Positions 1 through 7,847 are shown, counted from the stretch's first letter. The stretch: DNA of 10,283 nucleotides from Kiritimatiellia bacterium (GCA_007126995.1 SLAD01000040.1:1-10283), one strand, 5' to 3'. Numbers and translations: made by a program. The notes: generated by a model not told the origin, from the letters alone.

Positions 1-39
1 ACTTCCGACTAACGATTCCTCGCTGCGTATGGGCAGGCC

Positions 40-1527
40 ATGAGTTGTGCCGTGCAGACAAACCCGGGCACCAATGCGCAACTCGTGCTGGCCACCTATT
101 GCGCGCGCTACACGCATACCGCTCTCGGGCTGCGTTGGCTGGTGGCCAATCTGGGCGACGCCGCGCCGGAAACGGCCTGGCACGAATTCGAAATGCGGTT
201 GCCGGCCAGCGCGGCGGCAGAGCGCATCCTTTCGCATCGGCCGCGCGTGGTGGCCTTGGGCGTCTACATCTGGAATGCGCAGCGCACCGCCGAACTGGTC
301 CGGGTGCTGCGGGCCCAGTCGCCCGAACTGGTGATCGCGCTGGGTGGTCCGGAAGTATCCGCCGCGCCGGAACGGTTCCCGGCCTTCGATTTGGTTGACA
401 CGGTGATTGTCGGCGAAGCCGAGGGCGTGTTCGGGGATCTCTGCCGTCAGTGGTTGGCTGGGAACCGACCGGCCGAGCCCGTTATCCATGCGCCCTTGCC
501 TGATCTCGACCAGCTTGCGCTGCCCTACGCCTTGTATAGCGACCAGGACCTCCGCAGCCGCCATATCTATGTCGAAACCACCCGCGGTTGTCCCTTCCGG
601 TGCGACTTTTGCACGTCAGGCGGGTTGGGGCCTTTGCGGGACTTTCCGCTCGACGCGACCCTGAAGGAAGTCCGGCAGCTCGCCGAGCGGGGAGCACGGA
701 CCTTGCGCTTCGTTGACCGCACCTTTAATGCCAAGCCGGATCGCGCGGCGGCGATCTTAAATGAACTGCTGCCTTGGGCCGGGCAGGGACTGCGCCTGCA
801 TCTCGAATTCACGCCGCAGGCGACGTATCCCGAGATGCTGCAAGCGGCCCTGTGTGCTTGGCCCGTGGGGCAGTTGCACATCGAGGTCGGGGTGCAAAGC
901 TTGAATGTTCAAGTGGCCCGCCGGGTGAGGCGTCCCGGGGCCACGCAAGCGGAAGCGGCCTTGAGCTACCTGATTCGTGTCGCGGGCGCCGATGTGCACG
1001 CCGATTTGATCGCAGGCTTGCCGGGCGAAGATGAGGATTCGATCGCTGCCAGTTTCGACCGCCTATGGGCCTTGGGCCCGCAAGAGATTCAGCTGGGTGT
1101 GCTGAAGTATCTTCCCGGCACCACACTCGACCGCCACCTAGCGGAATGGGAGATGCAGTTTGCGTCCGAGCCGCCTTACGCGTTGTTGCAGAGCAAAACG
1201 CTCTCCGCCGAGGCTATCCAGCGCATTGCCTGTTTCGCCGCCTACTGGGAGCGCTTGGCGAATCATCGCCACTTCCCGCGTGCGCTCGGGCTCATTCTCC
1301 AAACCGATCCATCGCCTTACCGGGCCTTCATGCGCTGGAGCGTCTGGCTAGTCCAGCGGGTCGGCCGCACGCACAGCATCGCGTTGGAGGATTTGCTGAC
1401 GGACCTGTACCTTTACCTGACGCAAACGCGTCAATTGTCGCCGGACGAGACGCGACGCGCGCTCGCCCTCGATTTTCTGGCGGAGGGGCGCCGCCCGGAA
1501 CGAGCACTGCCCAAAATTTTGCGCTGA
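40..1527 (+). CDS. B12-binding-type radical SAM protein (DUF4080 family)
   Basis: This 495-residue protein reads as a radical SAM enzyme with an N-terminal cobalamin-binding-like domain. The iron-sulfur motif is C184-x3-C188-x2-C191, in the context TTRGCPFRCDFC, which should hold a 4Fe-4S cluster that cleaves S-adenosylmethionine. The N-terminal part (about residues 15-150) has the ARYTHTALGLRWL and ALGGPEVS segments typical of the B12-binding fold in these proteins. The region after about residue 350 (SEPPYALLQSKTLS) resembles DUF4080. I see no DxHxxG cobalamin-ligand motif in the N-terminal domain, so real B12 binding is uncertain. The substrate is unknown for the family as far as I know. 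The ATG at 40 is the first in frame and fits the family's N-terminus, but only a weak purine-rich stretch precedes it. The family call is fairly sure; the function is open. Confidence 0.85.
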   Translation: MSCAVQTNPGTNAQLVLATYCARYTHTALGLRWLVANLGDAAPETAWHEFEMRLPASAAAERILSHRPRVVALGVYIWNAQRTAELVRVLRAQSPELVIALGGPEVSAAPERFPAFDLVDTVIVGEAEGVFGDLCRQWLAGNRPAEPVIHAPLPDLDQLALPYALYSDQDLRSRHIYVETTRGCPFRCDFCTSGGLGPLRDFPLDATLKEVRQLAERGARTLRFVDRTFNAKPDRAAAILNELLPWAGQGLRLHLEFTPQATYPEMLQAALCAWPVGQLHIEVGVQSLNVQVARRVRRPGATQAEAALSYLIRVAGADVHADLIAGLPGEDEDSIAASFDRLWALGPQEIQLGVLKYLPGTTLDRHLAEWEMQFASEPPYALLQSKTLSAEAIQRIACFAAYWERLANHRHFPRALGLILQTDPSPYRAFMRWSVWLVQRVGRTHSIALEDLLTDLYLYLTQTRQLSPDETRRALALDFLAEGRRPERALPKILR

Positions 1528-1534
1528 GGGCGGC

Positions 1535-1553
1535 CCGGGCCCAGCGGGCCCGG
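1535..1553. other. GC-rich hairpin after the radical SAM gene
   Basis: CCGGGCCC and GGGCCCGG form a perfect 8-bp stem around an AGC loop, 8 bp after the stop codon. It is placed like a terminator, but no T-run follows directly; the nearest is a TTCTTTT stretch about 17 bp later. It could act as a weak or factor-assisted terminator or as a 3' end stabiliser. Confidence 0.4.
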
Positions 1554-1631
1554 CTACAGTTATGCTTCGTTCTTTTCCGCAATGCCCTACGCTTTTGCCG
1601 GAATTAAATTGCGTAATCTGATGCTTCTATG

Positions 1632-1660
1632 CTGAATTACACGACATGTCGTGGTATGAT
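1632..1660 (+). promoter_or_regulatory. Candidate sucABlpdA promoter with extended -10
   Basis: TATGAT at 1655-1660 matches five of six positions of the sigma70 -10 box. It is preceded by TGG, giving an extended -10 (TGnTATGAT). The -35 region at the usual 17-bp spacing (CTGAAT, 1632-1637) matches only three of six, which an extended -10 can compensate. The start point would be near 1667, leaving a leader of about 45 nt before the sucA ATG. A GGTAGGT at 1698-1704 is a plausible Shine-Dalgarno, 8 nt before the ATG. The position just before the operon supports the call. Confidence 0.6.
1640..1653. promoter_or_regulatory. Perfect 14-bp palindrome, likely operator for sucA promoter
   Basis: CACGACATGTCGTG is an uninterrupted 14-bp palindrome. 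It lies in the spacer between the -35 region and the -10 box and covers the TG of the extended -10. A dimeric repressor bound there would block RNA polymerase, so this is a textbook operator position. I cannot name the regulator. Confidence 0.55.
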
Positions 1661-1712
1661 GACACGTTTTTTATGGCATGGCGGGTTGATAATTGATGGT
1701 AGGTAATCAGGC

Positions 1713-4622
1713 ATGATTTCCAAAAACGTTTGGCTGGACAAAGTCCGGGATTCTTATTTGTTCGCGGGGAATGCGCCCTTCATTGAAGAGCAATATGAGC
1801 GCTATCTGAGTAGCCGCTCCAGTGTGGCTCCGGAGTGGCAAGCGTTCTTCGATGAGTTGCAAGCTAGCGGCGACGGCCGCAACGAGGTCAGTCATTCACG
1901 CATCCAGCGTGACATGCGGGAGCTCGCCCGCTCCGCAGCGCCGCAGTACAAGCCCGCCGCAAGCGCGTCGGCCGATATTTCCCGCGAGAAATGGGCGGCC
2001 AAACAAGCAGCCGTGTTGCGCCTGATTCGCGCCTATCGCCTGTTCGGTCATCTGCGCGCCGACTTGGATCCCATCCAGCTCCGCCCCCACCCGCCGGTGC
2101 CGGATCTGGATCCCTACTTCCAAGGACTGGGCGATGAAGACCGTAACACCGTATTCAATACCGGCACGTTCATTGCGCCCCCCAACCTCACGCTGGCGGA
2201 AATCGAGCAGCGGCTGAAACGAATCTACACGGGCCGCATCGGGCTCGAATACATTCACATCTCCGATGTCGGGCAGCGCCGCTGGTTGCAGGATCGCTTT
2301 GAGCGCTCGTTGGGCCGCCCGAACTATGACGAAGACTTTAAGCGCCGCTTGCTGAGTCGCCTGACCGCCGCGGAGGGGCTGGAACAGTACTTGCACGTTA
2401 AGTATGTGGGCCAAAAGCGGTTTTCGTTGGAGGGCGGCGAATCGCTGATTCCGATGATGGATGTCCTCGTGCAACACGGCGCCGCCCAAGGGATCAGCGA
2501 ATTCGTAATCGGGATGGCGCATCGCGGCCGCCTCAACATGCTGATCAATATCATGGGCAAAATGCCGGATGCCCTGTTCTCGATCTTCGAAGGCAAGAGC
2601 GACAACGATACGACCGACCTGATGAGCGGCGACGTGAAATATCACGAAGGGTTTTCGGCGGACTATGAATTGAGTCGCGGTTCCGTGCACTTGGCGCTTG
2701 CCTTTAATCCTTCCCACCTTGAAATCATCAATCCCGTGGTGGCCGGCGCGGTGCGCGCGCGTGTCGACCGACGAAAAGGGCGATCCGACGAGGTGCTTGG
2801 GGTGCAGATCCACGGCGATGCCGCCTTCTGGGGCCAAGGCGTGGTGTACGAGACCTTCAACCTGACGCAAACGCGGGCTTACTCGCCGGGCGGCATGGTC
2901 CACATCGTGGTAAACAACCGGATCGGATTTACCCTCAGCAATCCGCTCGATTATCGCTCGACCCTGTACTGCACCGATATCGGCAAGGTGGTGCAAGCGC
3001 CGATCTTCCATGTCAACGGCGACGATCCGGAAGCGTGCGCGTATGTGATGCAGTTGGCATTGGACTTCCGCGAGCAGTTCAACAAGGACGTCATCATCGA
3101 TCTCATCTGTACCCGGCGTCACGGCCACAACGAAGCCGATGAGCCGTCGGCGACCCAGCCGATGATGTATGAGAAGATCCGCAATCATCCCACCACGCGA
3201 ACGATCTACGCGCAGGAGTTGGCGGAGTCGGGCGTGGTCGACGAGGAGGAAAGCCAGCAGATGGTGGACGAGTACCGCGACGCGCTGGAAAGCAATCGCT
3301 CCGTGGCCCCGTTCCCGCCGGCAAAGAACGCGTATCCTTTTATGTCGGACTGGGCGCGCTACCTGAACGCCAAATGGACGGACGCCGCCGAGACGGCCGT
3401 GCCGGTTGAGCGCTTGAAGCAGTTGGGCTATCGGGTGACCACCATGCCCGACGGATTTTCCCTGCATCCGCGCGTTCAAAAGATTATCGATGACCGACGC
3501 AAAATGTCGTCAGGCGCGCTGCCGGTGGACTGGGGCTGCGCCGAAACCCTGGCCTATGCCAGCCTGTTGGAGCAGGATTATGCGATCCGCTTGGCCGGCC
3601 AGGATAGCGGACGCGGCACCTTCTTTCATCGTCATGCCGTGCTGCACAATCAGAATGACGGTGCCGCCTTTGTGCCCTTGCGCCACATCAAAGAGGATCA
3701 GCCGCGCTTTACCATCGTGGACACCATCCTTTCCGAGGAGGCGGTGCTCGCCTTTGAGTACGGCTATGCCATGACGATGCCGGAGACATTGGTGATCTGG
3801 GAGGCGCAGTTCGGCGATTTCGCGAACGGGGCCCAAGTGGTCATTGACCAGTTCTTAAGCTCATCGGAACAGAAGTGGCGCAAGCTGTGCGGCTTGGTCC
3901 TGATGTTGCCGCACGGCTGGGAAGGGCAAGGTCCGGAACATTCCTCCGCGCGTCTGGAGCGCTTCCTGCAACTATGCGCGCAGGAGAACATGCAGGTGTG
4001 CACGCCGACGACCCCGGCCCAAATGTTCCACATGCTGCGCCGCGAAATCATCCGGTCCTATCGCAAGCCGCTCATCATCATGAGTCCAAAGAGCATGCTG
4101 CGGCGCAAACTGTCCTTCAGCGCGCTTGAGGAGCTGTCCAAAGGCACTTTCAATCTGGTGATCGATGAGGTGGATGCGATCGACCCCGAACAGGTCAAGC
4201 GCGTCGTCCTCTGCGGCGGCAAGGTTTACTACGATATATTGGAACAGCGCCGCGAGCAGGAGATCGACAATATTGCGCTGGTCCGGATTGAGCAGCTTTA
4301 CCCGTTCCCGAAAGAGGTGTTGAAGGAAGTCATCGCCCAATACGCGAATGCCGACGAAGTCGTCTGGGCGCAGGAAGAGCCGATGAATCAAGGGGCTTGG
4401 TATTCGGTGCAACACGATATTCGCGACTGCATGTTGCCGCATCAGTCGCTCAGTTACGCCGGTCGCCTGCGCAGCGCCGCGCCCTCGGGCGGGCATCATC
4501 AGCGTCACATCGACCGGCAACGCCGCCTGGTGTCGGCCGCCTTGAATTTGGAATGGACCGCGCATTGTCCCATTATGGTTTTCCATCCGATGGAACCGAA
4601 ATTAGAACTGACAAGGAGATAA
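1713..4622 (+). CDS. sucA: 2-oxoglutarate dehydrogenase E1 component
   Basis: SucA is the thiamine diphosphate-dependent decarboxylase of the 2-oxoglutarate dehydrogenase complex. It passes the succinyl group to the lipoyl arm of SucB. The N-terminal segment (about residues 1-45, WLDKVRDSYLFAGN) is the usual E2-binding tail. GMAHRGRLN places the conserved active-site His at 270. HGDAAF at 367-372 and NN at 401-402 form the ThDP/Mg motif. GTFFHRHAVLHNQ starts at 635, and LPHGWEGQGPEHSSAR includes H734. The C-terminal domain ends in NQGAWY...LNLE as in other SucA proteins. At 969 residues it is longer than the usual 930 or so. Part of the excess is a 22-residue tail after L946-E947, where homologues such as the E. 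coli protein stop; the codon there is TGG, one base from TGA or TAG. It is the first gene of the sucA-sucB-lpdA operon. Confidence 0.97.
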   Translation: MISKNVWLDKVRDSYLFAGNAPFIEEQYERYLSSRSSVAPEWQAFFDELQASGDGRNEVSHSRIQRDMRELARSAAPQYKPAASASADISREKWAAKQAAVLRLIRAYRLFGHLRADLDPIQLRPHPPVPDLDPYFQGLGDEDRNTVFNTGTFIAPPNLTLAEIEQRLKRIYTGRIGLEYIHISDVGQRRWLQDRFERSLGRPNYDEDFKRRLLSRLTAAEGLEQYLHVKYVGQKRFSLEGGESLIPMMDVLVQHGAAQGISEFVIGMAHRGRLNMLINIMGKMPDALFSIFEGKSDNDTTDLMSGDVKYHEGFSADYELSRGSVHLALAFNPSHLEIINPVVAGAVRARVDRRKGRSDEVLGVQIHGDAAFWGQGVVYETFNLTQTRAYSPGGMVHIVVNNRIGFTLSNPLDYRSTLYCTDIGKVVQAPIFHVNGDDPEACAYVMQLALDFREQFNKDVIIDLICTRRHGHNEADEPSATQPMMYEKIRNHPTTRTIYAQELAESGVVDEEESQQMVDEYRDALESNRSVAPFPPAKNAYPFMSDWARYLNAKWTDAAETAVPVERLKQLGYRVTTMPDGFSLHPRVQKIIDDRRKMSSGALPVDWGCAETLAYASLLEQDYAIRLAGQDSGRGTFFHRHAVLHNQNDGAAFVPLRHIKEDQPRFTIVDTILSEEAVLAFEYGYAMTMPETLVIWEAQFGDFANGAQVVIDQFLSSSEQKWRKLCGLVLMLPHGWEGQGPEHSSARLERFLQLCAQENMQVCTPTTPAQMFHMLRREIIRSYRKPLIIMSPKSMLRRKLSFSALEELSKGTFNLVIDEVDAIDPEQVKRVVLCGGKVYYDILEQRREQEIDNIALVRIEQLYPFPKEVLKEVIAQYANADEVVWAQEEPMNQGAWYSVQHDIRDCMLPHQSLSYAGRLRSAAPSGGHHQRHIDRQRRLVSAALNLEWTAHCPIMVFHPMEPKLELTRR
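4613..4618 (+). promoter_or_regulatory. sucB ribosome binding site inside the end of sucA
   Basis: AAGGAG lies 10 nt before the sucB ATG and falls within the last sense codons of sucA, just before its TAA. Ribosomes ending sucA would clear and reload here, which suggests translational coupling of E1 and E2. Confidence 0.8.
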
Positions 4623-4628
4623 GCACTC

Positions 4629-5984
4629 ATGTCCGCAGAAATCAAAGTCCCCACCTTTCCGGAATCGGTTGAAGAAGGCACGCTGACCACGTGGTACAAA
4701 AAGGAAGGCGATTCGGTCGACCGCGATGAAAAGGTGGCCGATATCGAGACCGACAAGATCGTGCTCGAAGTCTCCGCACCGGCCGCCGGCGTGCTGAAAG
4801 ACGTCAAGGTCAACGAGGGCGACACCGTGAAACCCCAGCAGGTGCTAGGGACCGTGGCGGAAGGAAAAGGGTCGTCGGGGGGGAGCAAGAAAGCGGACAA
4901 GAAGAAGGACGCTGAAAGCGAGGAGAAGGAAGACGCCGGAAAAGAGAAGTCGAAGCCGAAGAAGTCGGACAAGGACGATTCCGAAGACAAGTCGGATCAG
5001 CAAGCGGCCAAGGAGAAAGCCTCCGGAAATGGCGCCAAGCCGAGTGGTGGCAAGGCCAAGGTTAGCCCGGCTGTGCGACGCATGTTACGCGAGCACGATC
5101 TCGATCCGGCGGAGGTCGAAGGCACCGGTCGGGGCGGCCTGATTACGAAAGCCGACGTCTTGCGGTATTTGGAGGAACCGAAGCCGAAGCCGAAGCCGGA
5201 AGAGGCGGCCCCGGAGCCGGGTCCGGAGCCTGGGCCGGTGCCGAGTGCAACGGAAGAGGCCACCGCCCAGACGCAGTCGGGCGAGCGACCCGAAAAACGT
5301 GTGCCGATGACCCGTATACGGGCACGCATCGCGGAGCGTCTGGTTGAGGCGCAGCAGTCCGCCGCTATCCTTTCCACCTTCAACGAAGTGAACATGCAGC
5401 CGATCATGGATCTGCGCGCGCTGACCAAGAAGGACTTTGAGCAGAAGCATGGTGTGAAGTTGGGCTTCATGTCGTTCTTCGTGAAGGCGGCCGCGACCGC
5501 CTTGAAGAAATTCCCGATCGTCAATGCCACACTGGACGGCACGGACATCATTTATCACGGCTACTATGATATCGGCGTGGCGGTCAGCACGGATCGCGGC
5601 TTGGTGGTGCCGATCTTGCGCGACGCGGATGGCATGAGTTACGCGGAAATCGAAAAGCAAATCGTTGACTTCGCTGGGCGCGCCCGCGAGGGCAAGCTGA
5701 CGATGGAGGATTTAACCGGTGGCACCTTTAGTATCACCAATGGCGGGATTTTCGGTTCGCTGCTGTCCACGCCGATCTTGAATCCGCCGCAGAGCGCGAT
5801 TCTCGGCATGCACAAGATTCAGGAGCGGCCGGTCGCGGAAAATGGGCAGGTCGTCATTCGTCCCGTCATGTACTTGGCCTTGTCCTATGATCATCGCCTG
5901 ATTGACGGGCGCGATGCGGTGCAATTCCTGGTTGAGCTGAAGCAGGAGCTTGAGCATCCCGGCCGCGCGTTGTTGGACCTATAA
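4629..5984 (+). CDS. sucB: Dihydrolipoamide succinyltransferase E2 of 2-oxoglutarate dehydrogenase
   Basis: SucB forms the core of the complex. It carries the succinyl group on a lipoyl-lysine and transfers it to CoA. One lipoyl domain occupies residues 1-78 or so, with the lipoylated lysine at K43 in the motif ETDKIVLEV. The peripheral subunit-binding domain lies at about 145-183 (SPAVRRMLREHDLD...GRGGLITKADVL). The catalytic acyltransferase domain runs from about residue 222 to the end, with the HRLIDG motif giving H422 and D426. The first linker (about 79-144) is rich in Lys, Asp, Glu and Ser rather than the usual Ala and Pro. The second linker (about 184-220) is Pro/Glu-rich. The first linker and the Pro-rich second one help explain 451 residues against about 405 in E. 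coli. Placement directly after sucA identifies it as the 2-oxoglutarate rather than the pyruvate enzyme. Confidence 0.96.
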   Translation: MSAEIKVPTFPESVEEGTLTTWYKKEGDSVDRDEKVADIETDKIVLEVSAPAAGVLKDVKVNEGDTVKPQQVLGTVAEGKGSSGGSKKADKKKDAESEEKEDAGKEKSKPKKSDKDDSEDKSDQQAAKEKASGNGAKPSGGKAKVSPAVRRMLREHDLDPAEVEGTGRGGLITKADVLRYLEEPKPKPKPEEAAPEPGPEPGPVPSATEEATAQTQSGERPEKRVPMTRIRARIAERLVEAQQSAAILSTFNEVNMQPIMDLRALTKKDFEQKHGVKLGFMSFFVKAAATALKKFPIVNATLDGTDIIYHGYYDIGVAVSTDRGLVVPILRDADGMSYAEIEKQIVDFAGRAREGKLTMEDLTGGTFSITNGGIFGSLLSTPILNPPQSAILGMHKIQERPVAENGQVVIRPVMYLALSYDHRLIDGRDAVQFLVELKQELEHPGRALLDL

Positions 5985-5986
5985 GT

Positions 5987-5994
5987 AAAGGAGG
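5987..5994 (+). promoter_or_regulatory. Near-perfect ribosome binding site for lpdA
   Basis: AAAGGAGG is fully complementary to the 16S rRNA anti-Shine-Dalgarno core. It sits 6 nt before the lpdA ATG, in the 16-bp gap after sucB. This strong site fixes the start codon and suggests that lpdA is highly translated. Confidence 0.85.
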
Positions 5995-6000
5995 ACCCCC

Positions 6001-7416
6001 ATGAAAGAATTTGATGTCGTTGTGATAGGCGGCGGCCCCGCCGGTTATGTCGCCGCCATTCGGTCGGCGCAGTTGGGTTTGTCGACCGCGATTGTGGATG
6101 AGTACATCGGTAAGGGCGGTAAGCCGGCGTTGGGAGGAACTTGCCTGAATGCGGGTTGTATTCCGTCCAAGGCGTTGTTGGACTCGTCCGAACATTATCA
6201 TCGTATCCAGCACAAATACGCGAGTCACGGGATCAAGACCGCGAAGGTAACGCTCGATATCCCGGCGATGATCAAGCGCAAGGACGAAATCGTCACCTCG
6301 CTCACCAAGGGTGTGGCGGGCTTGATGAAAAAGAACAAGGTCACTTGGCTGCAGGGGCATGGTCATCTCGAGCTCGGCATGAAGGTGGTGGTGACGCCTC
6401 AGAAGGGGAAGCCCGAAACCGTTCAAGCAAAGAATATCATCATCGCCACCGGCTCCGTGCCGCGCACGTTGCCCAACGTCGAGGTTGATCAGGACCGGAT
6501 CGTGGACTCAACCGGCGCCTTGGAGTTTCAGGAGGTGCCCAAGAAGCTCGGCGTGATTGGTGCAGGCGTGATTGGCCTGGAGCTCGGTTCCGTGTGGAAT
6601 CGGCTGGGTGCGGAAGTGGTCGTGTTGGAGGCGATGGACGATTTCCTTGCCATGACCGATGCGCAGATTGCCAAGGAGGCCCTGAAAGAATTCCGCAAGC
6701 AAGGCTTGGACATTCATATGGGAACCCGCGTCAACAGCGCCGAGGCCGATAAGAAGGGCGTGCTGCTGAAATATGAAGATGCCAAGGGCCAATACGAGCA
6801 GCGTGTCGACAAGCTGATCATTGCGGTCGGTCGAAAGCCCCACACCGAGGGACTCAACGCTACCGAAGTGGACCTCTATATTGACGAGAGTGGCTACATC
6901 CATGTGGATGAGTTCTGTACGACCAACATTCCCAACATCTACGCGATCGGTGACGTGGTGCGGGGACCGATGTTGGCGCATAAAGGTTCGGAAGAAGGTA
7001 TGATGGTGGCCGAGCGCATCGCCGGGCAGCAATCGGAAGTCAACCACGATACCATCCCGTGGGTGATCTATACGTGGCCGGAAATTGCTTGGGTCGGGAA
7101 GACCGAAAGCGACTTGAAACAGGCGGGGCGCGAGTTCAAGTCGGGCACCTTCCCGATGCGCGCCAGTGGCCGTGCGCTGGCGATGGATGAGACCACCGGG
7201 TTGGTGAAAGTAATCGCCGACGCCAAGACCGATGAGATTTTGGGCGTGCACATTTTCGGCGCCGCCGCATCCGAAATGATCGCCGAGGCGGTGGTGGCGA
7301 TGGAGTACCAAGCCAGCGCCGAGGATCTGGCCAGCATCGTGCATGCGCATCCCACCATGTCCGAAGCCGTCCACGAGGCTGCCCTGAACGTCAGCGGGCG
7401 CGCACTGCATATCTAA
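6001..7416 (+). CDS. lpdA: Dihydrolipoamide dehydrogenase E3
   Basis: This FAD enzyme reoxidises the dihydrolipoyl arm of SucB and reduces NAD+. The N-terminal FAD site is G10-x-G12-x2-G15 (IGGGPAGY). The redox disulfide is C48-x4-C53 in GGTCLNAGCIPSK. The NAD-binding site is G187-x-G189-x2-G192 (IGAGVIG), with an acidic residue at the end of the next strand (E210). A second FAD contact is YAIGDV. The C-terminal dimerisation domain carries the catalytic pair H450 and E455 in HAHPTMSE. The 471-residue length is standard and every key residue is present. As the last gene of the sucAB operon it is probably the dedicated E3 of this complex, though the genome may hold other E3 copies serving pyruvate dehydrogenase or glycine cleavage. 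I see no clear intrinsic terminator after it. Confidence 0.97.
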   Translation: MKEFDVVVIGGGPAGYVAAIRSAQLGLSTAIVDEYIGKGGKPALGGTCLNAGCIPSKALLDSSEHYHRIQHKYASHGIKTAKVTLDIPAMIKRKDEIVTSLTKGVAGLMKKNKVTWLQGHGHLELGMKVVVTPQKGKPETVQAKNIIIATGSVPRTLPNVEVDQDRIVDSTGALEFQEVPKKLGVIGAGVIGLELGSVWNRLGAEVVVLEAMDDFLAMTDAQIAKEALKEFRKQGLDIHMGTRVNSAEADKKGVLLKYEDAKGQYEQRVDKLIIAVGRKPHTEGLNATEVDLYIDESGYIHVDEFCTTNIPNIYAIGDVVRGPMLAHKGSEEGMMVAERIAGQQSEVNHDTIPWVIYTWPEIAWVGKTESDLKQAGREFKSGTFPMRASGRALAMDETTGLVKVIADAKTDEILGVHIFGAAASEMIAEAVVAMEYQASAEDLASIVHAHPTMSEAVHEAALNVSGRALHI

Positions 7417-7436
7417 ATAATTCCCCTATATTCTGC

Positions 7437-7465
7437 TTGCCAGCTAGGGTGCGAAGGCCTAGTCT
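7437..7465 (+). promoter_or_regulatory. Possible promoter for the RRM protein gene
   Basis: TTGCCA (7437-7442, five of six matches to the -35 box) is followed after 17 bp by TAGTCT (7460-7465, three of six, but keeping the important TA and final T). A GC-rich discriminator follows. The transcript would start near 7472 and have a leader of about 80 nt. The -10 is weak, so this is only a candidate. Confidence 0.35.
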
Positions 7466-7552
7466 GCGCGATAGGTAATCGGGTCCACTGAACCTAACGA
7501 GCTGCAGGGTCGGGATTCGCGAGAGTAGTGCGGCTGAAGAAGGAGTACGTCC

Positions 7553-7813
7553 GTGAACATATATGTGGGAAACCTTTCCTACCAAGCAACAGATGACGAC
7601 TTGCGCACAGCCTTTGAGGCTTTTGGGCAAGTTTCGTCCGCTCAGGTCATCAAGGATAAATTCACCGGCCGCTCTCGTGGCTTCGGTTTCGTCGAGATGC
7701 CGAGCAATGAGGAAGGCCAAAAAGCTATCGACGGTGTAAACAACCAAGATATCGCTGGTCGTCCGGTTCGCGTGAACGAGGCTCGCCCGCGTGAAGACCG
7801 TCCGCCGCGCTAA
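7553..7813 (+). CDS. Small single-RRM RNA-binding protein
   Basis: The 86-residue protein is almost entirely one RNA recognition motif. RNP2 is IYVGNL at residues 3-8 and RNP1 is RGFGFVEM at 42-49; the aromatic residues that stack on RNA (Y4, F44, F46) are all present. Bacterial proteins of this type bind single-stranded RNA, and in cyanobacteria several are cold-induced; the role here is unknown. The start is GTG, chosen because GAAGGAG ends 7 nt upstream and the RRM begins at once. The C-terminal tail is only a short Arg/Pro-rich stretch (RPREDRPPR), without the glycine-rich tail seen in many relatives. The gene has its own leader upstream and a strong terminator downstream, so it is probably monocistronic. 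Confidence 0.92.
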   Translation: MNIYVGNLSYQATDDDLRTAFEAFGQVSSAQVIKDKFTGRSRGFGFVEMPSNEEGQKAIDGVNNQDIAGRPVRVNEARPREDRPPR

Positions 7814-7847
7814 CGCTCATGTTGGTTCGGTAATTTAAACAATTACG

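Noticed and set aside
2..43. A frame open from the window edge that ends in TGA overlapping the radical SAM start (ATGA), as if an upstream gene ended there.
   Set aside because: Only 13 codons are visible, which is often open by chance, and another frame stops at 10-12. An overlap is possible but cannot be supported.
1896..3479. A 527-codon open frame on the minus strand inside sucA.
   Set aside because: It is the antisense shadow of a GC-rich conserved gene. The + strand protein has all SucA motifs and the minus product resembles nothing I know.
4877..4883. A run of seven G in sucB, considered as a slippage or phase-variation site.
   Set aside because: It lies in frame in a linker of an essential-type metabolic gene and the full-length frame is intact. 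One short run is not evidence of phase variation.
7417..7436. A TATATT at 7427-7432 as a promoter -10 for the RRM gene.
   Set aside because: No usable -35 lies at the right distance; the TTGCCA/TAGTCT pair downstream is a better though still weak candidate.
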